A DNA stretch of 64,000 nucleotides from Lumbricus terrestris (Eukaryota > Annelida > Clitellata > Crassiclitellata > Lumbricidae): assembly GCA_949752735.1 (NCBI GenBank), contig OX457047.1:39522995-39586994 (forward strand). The letters are read 5' to 3'. The notes below the pieces were generated by a model. It had not been told where the DNA came from. It was given only the letters and a program-made list of their open reading frames with translations, and did no database searches. The translations under genes were made by a program, and so were the position numbers. Positions 27,801-39,800 of this stretch are shown in pieces. Numbering within the stretch: the first letter of the stretch is position 1; every line of letters starts with the position of its first letter.

Positions 27801-30800
27801 GGAAGATCGGAGACATTGGATCAAGACGATTCGTGACGCTATCATCAACTGTCCCGAAGAAGGTCAGTCTGCCCGGATTTGGTTAGGATTGCTTTATGCC
27901 CCACAGTTATTGCGACCATTTGTCTTATATGGTACGTAAAACAGCCATGCCGTTACGAGGGTGCCTTGTTATGGTAATTGTGATCTGTCATTTGTAAAGC
28001 ACCTCCCAGGCTGTTCTCAATTTCACAAACTGTTGAAGACTGGGGTTTTTTCCGCTTTATCTCCCCCAGGAGCGCCTCTGAGTAGGTACCTTGAATGGGC
28101 ACTATATAAATTACGATTGATTGATTGATTCCAAGAAATAGTAGTGGAGCTCCTGACCTGAACCTTGGAATTATAATTAGACTCCGATTTTGGCGCTTAG
28201 CGATTGTTATATGAAGATGGTTTTAACGATCAGGTAACTATGTCTATTGTTATTTACCTTTGTTCAACCTATGATCTTGTCTGTTTTAGGTGAACCCTCA
28301 GAAAGTGAAGAAGAAAGGAAGCTACAGGAGGCCATTGGAGCGAGACTCAGACAATTGATTGGTAAATTGAACTTTGAACATTGCTCTTTCTGATTATGAT
28401 TTTTTTAATAATCAGTGCTCTACTTATAGAACCAACCAGAATGTGGGTACTTTTCATGATGATGATTTAAGGTATTTGATTTCTCTAGTTTAGTAAAGAA
28501 CTTGAGTAAGGAACTTGAGTAAACAACTTAAGTGTTGAGCTTAAATGCTGAACTTAAGTGCTAAACTTAAGTGCTAAACTTAAGTGCTGAACTTAAGTGC
28601 TAAACTTAAGTGCTGAACTTAAGTGCTGAACTTGAGTGCGGAACTTGAATTATTGCATTTCATTAAGTCTTATGTTGTCGAAATGGCAATCTAAAAATAA
28701 TTAAAGTTTCATGATAACTGTTGAGTTTGTCCTGATGTTTTTGCACTTAGACCAATTGCACCAGCGTGATCACGCCATTGCTCTTCAGTGCCACGAGAAG
28801 TTTAACATCGCGCTGGAAATCCTAGAAATATTTGCCAAAGACGACCTGTCCAGCATGGTTGGTTGTCTTCTGATTCTTTATTTCATAAATTGTTTATATC
28901 TATTCCGTATTGTTTATTAGGGGGGGCCCGGTAGAGTAATGGTTAACACGCTGGCCAAGAGTGCGAGAGGTAGTGAGTTCGAGCCCCCGTTGGGCGGATT
29001 TGCTTTGTAGGCTGCCATTGGCGCCGTGTAATTACAAAGCTGTCTGTTCAGTTGGTAGTTAAGTTTAATTAAGATTACTGTATAACCTGTAAATGTAAAG
29101 CGCAGTGCGTCTTGCAGGCGTTTAATTAAAGAAAAAATATTATTATTATTATTATTATTATATTAGTAACTTGTATCGCATTGTTGTCTGCTGCACTTGG
29201 CATGAGCTGACAGTGCACAAAGTTCAAGGTGTATTCAGTAATTAGTTATTTATTAGTAATTTCTTCTTCTTCTGTTTTCTCTTGTTTATTAATAACATGT
29301 TATGAGTTATCTCTTAATTTAATTTTGGTGTACAGAGATGGTGACTAAATAAGTTATTGGCTCATTAGTTGACGCTTATGTTATCTTATTTAGGATGCAA
29401 GACAAGGCATCCATCAATTTATCTGACAAGTGTTTTCGCATGAAAGGTCTAGGTTGGAGTTAATAAGCATAGTGATCATGTTGGAGATTGGAGAATCACA
29501 GTGCATGGTACATGACAGATACAGACAGACAGACAGACAGCAGACAGAGACAGAATCACACAGACAGACAGAAGAGAGACATGTAAGGTTAAGACAGACA
29601 AACAAAAGTATAGACAAACGGAAACACACACACACACACTTTTCGCCTCTGTACACACAAACACACATACACCTACAGTCCTACACACACAAGCACACAC
29701 ACAAGCACGTACATACACCTACACACACAAGCACACACACACAAGCACATACATACACCTACACACACAAGCACACACATACACCTAAGCACCACACAAA
29801 CACACACATACACCTAAGCACACACACACAAGCACACACATACCGAAGGATGTTTCAGAGTAAGCTTAGGCCTGCATCGTTCTTCATGCCAGTGTGAGCA
29901 TTTAACCAGTTTGTCAATATTAATTATTCCATAAAAAACTGTCATTCCATCAAAACTCTGATTCCATAGATCTGTGATTCCATAGATCTGTGAAATTAAC
30001 GTCGTTTCCATGTTGTTGTGTTGTGCATGCAGATGAAAGCCTCCGACGTTGATTCGGATAAGTCTCAGGTATTCACTCCGGAAACTATTCTACAGTCTAT
30101 CCTGCACGAAGGTAATTTTTTTTAGTAATTTGTCTCATTGGTTTTAATTATTCAAGCAGATATCGCTGGAATTTCATTCAATTTCAAGCCAGACGTAATG
30201 ATGATGATTGTTCAGTTAGTTGTTGCATACAACACTATAACGATGAAGGCAAATAATGTCACCCTCCTCTTTCTCCAGGCTTGGGAGTGGCACTGCCAGA
30301 GTAAATGAGCAAAAGCAGAGTTCTGCTTTCTCAGCGCAATGAATAATTTTTATTATATAATTATTCGATACTGTCTTCGTGAGTTTGTTGGCTAATTAGT
30401 TCTCTTGTTCCATAGTTTTCAAATGCTGTTGTCGTTACTTTGTTACGGCCATGTTTCTTATTTTGTTGTTTGTTACTTTGTTGTCCAATCTGCTCCAGAA
30501 GAATCTCAAAACTGTCCTTATTTAGCCGTGGCTGATCCGGGAGCACTTCTGAGTAGCTTACCTTGAAGAGACGCTGTATGAAACTTCCGAAATAATAATA
30601 AGAACAATATCTCTTACGGCCTGAGGGACTCTATACCTCGGGCGCAAAAAATGTGAATCAATAAACAGTCTGTATAATTATAACAAAATTAATAATAACA
30701 ACAACAACAATAACAGCAATAACAACGACAATAATGGATTTGTGAAAAATAGTAATAATTTTAATTATGATTACTGATTACGTTCTTGTTACAGTCACCA

Positions 30801-33800
30801 AACTTTTCGCTCTCATGCAGCCAGTAACGCGAACTGTGAACGTCATTCGAAGCTTCAGCAGCGCGGGGGAGCACGGGTCAAGTCCAGCCACGTCTGTCGC
30901 TTTGCCAAGACGAGCCGACACTTTCAGTGGATTCGAGAGCCGCACCCGACAGAAAGGTTGCATTCCTGTCTCAATCAAGCAATCAATCGGTCAAAATTTG
31001 TATATATCTCTAATCAAACAATCAATCGGTCAAAAATTTTATAGTGTAACTTTGGGATATCTTCTCAGAAGCGCTCATCTTTCGACTCCTGTGTAGTTGA
31101 TGGTAAAGCACAAAAAGCCTCAATTGCGAAAATCATGAAGCACGATCATTTATGATTAGGCCCATGAACTGCATGATTACCCCCTAGCCGACAGTCTGAT
31201 GCGCAAAACTTGTTTGTTTGTTTGGATATTGTATAATACTTTTAAAACTGTAATTAATTATTGCATGGCTGTGCATTGATGTGTGAATACTGGTAGATAT
31301 TGTTGATACAGAATATGCTTACTTACTTTTGGAGAATTCCAATCAAAGTCTGATTGGTCAGGTCCAATTGAAGTCTGATTTCTGATTGGTCCGGTCTAAT
31401 CGAAGTCTGATTGGTCAGGTCCAATTCAAGTCTGATTGGTCAGGTCTAATCGAAGTCTGATTGGTCAAGTTCAATTGAAGTCTGATTTCTGATTGGTCAG
31501 GTCCAATTGAAGTCTGATTGGTCAGGTCCAATTGAAGTTTGATTTCTGATTGGTCAGGTCCAATTGAAGTCTGATTGGTCAGGTCTAATCGAAGTCTGAT
31601 TGGTCAAGTTCAATTGAAGTCTGATTTCTGATTGGTCAGGTCCAATTGAAGTCTGATTGGTCAGGTCCAATTGAAGTCTGATTTCTGATTGGTCAGGTCC
31701 AATTGAAGTCTGATTGGTCAGGTCCAATTGAAGTTTGATTTCTGATTGGTCAGGTCTAATCGAAGTCTGATTGGTCAGGTCCAATTGAAGTCTTCTGATT
31801 GGTCAGGTCTAATCGAAGTCTGATTGGTCAGGTCCAATTGAAGTCTGATTTCTGATTGGTCAGGTCTAATCGAAGTCTGATTGGTCAGGTCCAATTGAAG
31901 TCTGATTTCTGATTGGTCAGGTCTAATCGAAGTCTGATTGGTCAGGTTCAATTGAAGTTTGATTTCTGATTGGTCAGGTGTAATCGAAGTCTGATTGGTC
32001 AGGTCCAAGTGAAGTCCGATTTCTGATTGGTCAGGTCTAATCGAAGTCTGATTGGTCAGGTCCAATTGAAGTTTGATTTCTGATTGGTCAGTTCCAATTG
32101 AAGTCTCATTTCTGATTGGTCAGGTCTAATCGAAGTCTGATTGGTCAGGTCCAATTGAAGTTTGATTTCTGATTGGTCAGGTCTAATCGAAGTCTGATTG
32201 GTCAGGTCCAATTGAAGTTTCATTTCTGATTGGTCAGGTCTAATCGAAGTCTGATTGGTCAGGTCCAATTGAAGTCTGATTTCTGATTGGTCAGGTCCAA
32301 TTGAAGTCTGATTGGTCAGGTCCAAATGAAGTCTGATTTCTGATTGGTCAGGTCTAATCGAAGTCTGATTGGTCAGGTCCAATTGAAGTCTGATTTCTGA
32401 TTGGTCAGGTCTAATCGAAGTCTGATTGGTCAGGTTCAATTGAAGTCTGATTTCTGATTGGTCAGGTCCAATTGAAGTCTGATTTCTGATTGGTCAGGTC
32501 TAATCGAAGTCTGATTGGTCAGGTCCAATTGAAGTCTGATTTCTGATTGGTCAGGTCCAATTGAAGTCTGATTGGTCAGGTCCAATTGAAGTCTGATTTC
32601 TGATTGGTCAGGTCTAATCGAAGTCAGACTTCAATTGGACCTGACCAATCAGAAATGAGACTTCAATTGGACCTGACCAATCAGAAATGAGACTTCAATT
32701 GGACCTGACCAATCATAAATCAAACTTCAATTGGACCTGACCAATCAGAAATGAGACTTCAATTGGACCTGACCAATCAGAAATGAGACTTCAATTGGAC
32801 CTGACCAATCAGAAATCAGACTTCAATTGGAACTGACCAATCAGAAATCAAACTTCAATTGGACCTGACGAATCAGACTTCGATTAGACCTGACCAATCA
32901 GAAATCAGACTTCAATTGGACCTGACCAATCATAAATCAAACTTCAATTGGACCTGACCAATCAGAAATCAGACTTCAATTGAACCTGACCAATCAGACT
33001 TCGATTAGACCTGACCAATCAGAAATCAGACTTCAATTGGACCTGACCAATCAGACTTCGATTAGACCTGACCAATCAGAAATCAGACTTCAATTGGACC
33101 TGACCAATCAGACTTCGATTAGACCTGACCAATCAGAAATCAGACTTCATTTGGACCTGACCAATCAGACTTCGATTAGACCTGACCAATCAGAAATCAG
33201 ACTTCAATTGGACCTGACCAATCAGACTTCGATTAGACCTGACCAATCAGAAATCAGACTTCATTTGGACCTGACCAATCAGACTTCGATTAGACCTGAC
33301 CAATCAGAAATCAGACTTCAATTGAACCTGACCAATCAGACTTCGATTAGACCTGACCAATCAAAAATCAGGTTAGGGTTGGGTCGGGAGTAGCTTATTG
33401 GTGCTATATAAATTTCTGCGATGAGTGTATAAACGACCGATGTGCCTTAGTGAAGACATCAAATTATCATAGTGGTATTATGGTATCTCGGTGAATAAAT
33501 GCACGTAACGAATGATTAGCAGTTATGATGTAAGTCTTTTCAGGAGTATTTTATTGTTTTTCTGTTCTAGTTCACCAGAAGAGTAGCCATGAAGTAGCAA
33601 ATAATTATTCGGCCGATGATGATACGATTGTTAATGACATGGTAGAAGAGGATAGCGACAAGACCATCGAAATCCATGGCAGAGTTAGTGGTGCAAACAG
33701 TTCTTTCTGATGATCGTAACTTTCCTAAACAATTTCCTGAACAAGTACAACTTTTGGTGACCAGAAAATGAATGAATTGAGCGGAATCTCTCTCCCTCTC

Positions 33801-36800
33801 TCTCGAACAGTATTTGTCAGTGATGATGTAGTTTTGAACCAGGACACTTAGTCGGGTCAATCTGCGACATGACCCTGAACAAATTGCAAGAAAGCGTTTT
33901 ATGATGATTTTATGGTATATTGGGTCTGGTGATGAACATACTAAAAGTTGCCAAAAATCGCACCACGGCAAGTGGGCTAATTTTGGCGGGGAAAAAGATG
34001 GCCGCCAATTGAACTAGGCATGGAATCTGGAAATGATACAGTTAGGAGAAAATCATGTAATAATTTGCTAACATGCTTTTCTAGACTAATTCGACCCTCC
34101 TGAAAACGAAAATCGTGGTTAGCAAGCTTGATTTTTAGCGGTTGCATGGGAAAACAAGATGGCGGCCAAAATGGCGGTCTATAATTGATTCACAAGGTTG
34201 TATAGTCGGGTCAATCTACGTAATGATCCACAAAATTGTAAGAAGGCGTTTTATGATGATTTTATGGTATATTGGGTCTGGTGATGAACATACTAAAAGT
34301 TGCCAAAAATCGCACCACGGCAAGTGGTCTAATTTTGGCGGGAAAAGAAGATGGCCGCCAATTGGACTAGGCATGGAATCTGGAAATGATACAGTTAGGA
34401 GCAAATCATGTAATATATTGCTAACATGCTTTTCTAAACTAATTCGACCCTCCTGAGAACGAAAATCGTGGTTAGCAAGCTTGATTTTTAGCGGTTGCAT
34501 GGGAAAACAAGATGGCGGCCAAAATGGCGGCCTATTGCTTAAAAGGCTGTAAGTCGGGTATTGTATGTGATATGAACACGATTTTGCAATTAAAATTAAG
34601 ATGTGTGGGTTCTAGGCATGCAATGGAATCAAAGACACGTATGTAGCACTGGAAGAAAACCAAAATGGCGGGAAAATGGCGGCCAGAATGTTGAAATTGC
34701 TAAAAGTGAAGTGATGTATGCAATGGAAACATGTCTCGGAAATGGATGGATCTTTCGAAGGCGGAGGCGGACGAGAAGTGGAATGGGTAGAAGGCGAATG
34801 GAATCTATCCTGCGCAATACCATCCTCCACCAACCCATCCACATCATCATCAGCATCATCTCCATCACAGCCTGACATCAAACGGCGCTGGCGGGGGCTC
34901 ATTCCAGCAACGTCTCAGAAGCCAGGCCTACGGGCACCTGCCGGGAAAACTCAAACGGGACAAGAGTTTGCTATCCATGGCGCATCAATCAGCGCACCCC
35001 TACGAACCGTACACCCGAAGGAGGCTGCCCTTACCATCCGCTGTTCCATCGTCGTCGTCGCGTGTCCTCCAGCCGTCGTCCAGTCCCAACCCGCACACTA
35101 CGAACCTCTTCTCTTTGCGCTATTCTCCCTCTCGCGTTGCCAGCCTTCGTCTGTCAAAAGAAACGCTAAGAGAACGATCATCTCCCAGGGGGCCTCGAAC
35201 GACTCTCTGGCAAGGGCGGTCACCACCACCAGCACCACCATCAACACCACCACCTAGAGATGGAAGAGATCAACACGAAGGACCTAGCGCAGAAGATTAG
35301 CAATGAGCTGAAGAGGTACAGCAACCCTCCAACTATCGATTCATACTGAACCTCTGAAACATCGCTGTGCAAACAGTGGTTTCTACTATAACGTGATCTG
35401 CGTTTGGAGTGCAGAAAATAGTTCAACAACTTCCACCTCAAGGTGGGGGTGGTTCTGGTGGTGGTGACCGCCCTTGCCAGACAGTCGTTCGAGGCCACAC
35501 GTGGGAGATAATCGTTCTCTTAGCGTTTCTTTTGCCAGACGTAGGCTGGCAACGCGAGAGGGAGAATAGCGCAAAGAGAAGAGGTTCGTAGTGTGCGGGT
35601 TGGGACTGGACGACGGCTGGAGGACACGCGACGACGACGATGGAACAGCGGATGGTAAGGGCAGCCTCCTTCGGGTGTACGGTTCGTAGGGGTGCGCTGA
35701 TTGATGCGCCATGGATAGCAAACTCTTGTCCCGTTTGAGTTTTCCCGGCAGGTGCCCGTAGGCCTGGCTTCTGAGACGTTGCTGGAATGAGCCCCCGCCA
35801 GCGCCGTTTGATGTCAGGCTGTGATGGAGATGATGCTGATGATGATGTGGATGGGTTGGTGGAGGATGGTATTGCGCAGGATAGATTCCATTCGCCTTCT
35901 ACCCATTCCACTTCTCGTCCGCCTCCGCCTTCGAAAGATCCATCCATTTCCGAGACATGTTTCCATTGCATACATCACTTCACTTTTAGCAATGTCAACA
36001 TTCTAGCCGCTTTTTCCCCGCCATTTTGGTTTTCTTCCAGTGCTACATACGTGTCTTTGAGTCCATTGCATGCCTAGAACCCATACATCTTAATTTTAAT
36101 TGCAAATCGTGTTCATATCACATACAATACCCGACTTACAGCCTTTTAAGCAATAGGCCGCCATTTTGGCCGCCATCTTGTTTTCCCATGCAACCGCTAA
36201 AAATCAAGCTTGCTAACCACGATTTTCGTTCTCAGGAGGGTCGAATTAGTTTAGAAAAGCATGTTAGCAATATATTACATGATTTGCTCCTAACTCTATC
36301 ATTTCCAGATTCCATGCCTAGTCCAATTGGCGGCCATCTTCTTTTCCCGCCAAAATTAGACCACTTGCCGTGGTGCGATTTTTGGCAACTTTTAGTATGT
36401 TCAGCTCCAGACCCAATATACCATAAAATCATCATAAAACGCCTTCTTACAATTTTGTGGATCATTACGTAGATTGACCCGACTATACAACCTTTTGAAT
36501 CAATTATAGACCGCCATTTTGGCCGCCATCTTGTTTTCCCATGCAACCGCTAAAAATCAAGCTTGCTAACCACGATTTTCGTTTTCAGGAGGGTCGAATT
36601 AGTCTAGAAAAGCATGTTAGCAAATTATTACATGATTTTCTCCTAACTGTATCATTTCCAGATTCCATGCCTAGTCCAATTGGCAGCCATCTTTTTTCCC
36701 GCCAAAATTAGCCCACTTGCCGTGGTGCGATTTTTGGCAACTTTTAGTATGTTCATCACCAGACCCAATATACCATAAAATCATCATAAAACGCTTTCTT

Positions 36801-39800
36801 GCAATTTGTTCCGGGTTCACCGAAGTTTTTTCGTAGATTGACCCGACTACACTGGACAAATTGTTTAAACAACGTGTGCCTTTGTACTTAGCATTTAGTG
36901 GTTGTACAGAACAGATTAAGCTCGTACCAATGTATTGCGTTCCAGTATTGGTAGCATACATTATCAGGATTTTTGCTTAGAGTGTGTTCGCTAATGCATG
37001 GGACGTGGTGAAACAGTATATTTGATATGTTTAGCTTCTAGAAGCATGAGGGGGTTTGCGGTTACGTGTTCGCAGTTTGGTTGGTAAAATCTTCACACAG
37101 ACAAGCATAATGTGTTGGTTAGTAAGAACAGTGGCTAAAAATACAGGTTGTGCCTTAGGTCAATCTATTATCATGTCAACCCAGCATAAAAAACCTACGA
37201 TTACGCATATATTCGTTACATGTAGAAATTATCAGTCGCCTTACCCTACATTACATGATTTTTTTCCGATTCCGTTTTGCAGGAAGAGGGTTCCGAGAAG
37301 ACGGAGGTTGATCAGGCGATGGTAGAGGTCGGCAGGTTTGTCATCGAAACGAGTGGAGATTCATCGTACGATGCTGCCGTGGAAGCCATCTGTGGTCAAG
37401 TCCAGCCTCAACTGGAACTGTCCCTCAGCAAGGAGCAGTGCTTCTGTATTGCCAAGATCCTTCAGCATGTTCACGAAATTGTGGTAGATTTCCTAACTCA
37501 TCCATCTTGTGTTCGTTTGCGAAACTTGGGCACCATCTATGTCGACACAACATGTCTTTAGTCGAATTTTTAATATCTTAAGTTAAAATAAAATACCATT
37601 TAAAAGAGGAACGCAGCCTGTTTGTAATGACACCAAAATTCTATCTCAAATCGAAGGGAATTTGTGGATAAATGAACAATTCTACCATACCATGGGGTTA
37701 GAGTGAGAAAAAGCAAGTTATGCTAATGACTTTCTGATGCCTGGATGAGATGATGTAGTGTTTAAAGCTCTTCAGATGTGTAATTATTAGACCAGAGCTT
37801 TGAAGGCAAATGAATGGAGTGACTGGTTGGACCATTCACTATCTCATTTCTTTACGCTCAAATGATTGTCGATTTCACCTTCATAGGCAAAAGCTGTTTT
37901 TATACAGTGATTTCAGCCGGACTGCTGACACACGATAGACTCAATATCCAACTATGAAAGTAATAAGTACTACGACTCCCTTCGTGTTTATGACCCACAC
38001 ATACATTCCTTTCATTTTAAGAACCAGGGTGTGCCTGGGCTGGGAGCGCCTCTAAGTAGGCTTCTTGAAGGAGTGCTATATAAGTTTTGGGAATGAATGA
38101 ATGAATGAACAAACTCCTGAGAAGATGTATGGCCGACTATTTCTGTTTACACAAGCTGACCTGTTAATGGGAAAACGACTATGGTATGCTGATTACACAA
38201 AGTAGAACATTTAAAACATACATTACTGAAAGAATGCATGTTATCTACATGATTTGATTTGAATAAATGATTTGATTTTTGATTTGTGTAGCGTTAAATT
38301 CTGTTGTTATTCTATTGTAGTGTATTTCTTCTCGCCAGATGACCGAGTTTGAAAGGTATTACACTACATGTTACACATTTCATTAGCTATATATACATAC
38401 TTATTTTATTAGCCATTAACTATCAACTTCGCGCCTTTGCCTCTGTATGGCCGTCCTACTATTATTCGTGCTCAGATTTTTTCAGGAGGCTTTACTTTTT
38501 CTGCCCTTTGTCTTAAGACTTATCTTTTTCTAGTTCTTTGCACTGGAAGCGCCTCTGATTAGGTTGTACTGTGGGAGGCACTTTATAAATCCAGAAATAG
38601 AATAGAATAGAATAGAATAATTACTTATTACATTAGCTATTATTTATTTAGTCATATTTATTCCTTAAAGTATCTACATAGAACCGCTTTAAGGAAACTA
38701 CTCAGAGGTCTAATAAGCATAGTTTACACTTTTCGATATCATGGTCAATTGGTCATCAAGAAGTGTTTGTGAGTGTGGGTTGTGTGTTATTTTTAGCGTA
38801 CGTGGTCAGCTGTCGGAGGCAAACAGCAAGTTGTTGCGATTGTACTCGGACAACGAACGATTGTCACACGAGAGGAAATCTCCCAATTACCATCCGGATA
38901 AACAGCTGGAGGAACTCCGAACTCTGCAGGTCAGAATCGGTTTCTTAGACGGACTGCTTCCACCTAAACCGATCATACACGGTCGGTGGGGAGAACGGTG
39001 AGAAAGGGAGAGGACTAGCCCCCCCATCCGCCCTCGTATGACAAGGTTGAGAAACTGAAGTCACTACACTGGCTTCCTATCGCTGCGTGCGTCCACTTTC
39101 CGGGTAGTTTACGGTAACTGCGATACGATGGTATCTCAAGAACAGTATTTGTCAGTGATGATGTAGTTTTGGACTTGACGCAGTTACCAGGGTAAAACTA
39201 CATCATCAATGACAAATACTGTTCTCGAGAGTCCATCATATCGCAGTTACCATAAATCACCCGGATGTGATAGGTGCCCTGTTGGCTGCCAAGTGATTTA
39301 AATTCGACTCCTGTAATAACTTGTGATCATATGTGACGCAGGGGCTCGAAACCCGTCGTTTGTCGCTTCCTAGATATTGCGCTAGACGCCGAAATAGGCG
39401 AGAGGGGTAAAGAATGAAGTTTATTCTTCAACTCAGTATATGACCGTGAATTCGCCCTAATTTGCGAAGTAGTGAACCGATTTTGATGCCGTTTGGGTTA
39501 TCTGATTCAGAATATATGCCTCTAATGCCCAGAAAATTTTCAGAATAATAACTTATTAGATTCAGTAGACTTGGATGACACGAATATTTAGTAACTTTTT
39601 ATTTTATTTTTCACTATAAACTAATGAAAGAATCAAACGAGCACAACTTTTGTTAGAAAAAAGATAATTTCATTGTGTTAGAAGCATTTTAGAGCATGGT
39701 CATTGTAGCATATGACTAAATCAATAGGTCAAAAGCCGACATGTGACGGGTTTTGAGCCCCTGTGTCACATATGTTCGTACTTTTTATTGTATTCGTATA

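Noticed and set aside
31554..33393. ORFs encoding LDLTNQTSIRPDQSE repeats
   Set aside because: Products of the inverted minisatellite; same peptide on both strands because the array reverses; no flanking unique coding sequence.
34718..35971. Pair of 177-179 residue ORFs with near-identical protein on opposite strands
   Set aside because: They are the two arms of the foldback element. The frame does not continue into the CUT-domain frame, so I treat it as a captured fragment, not a gene.
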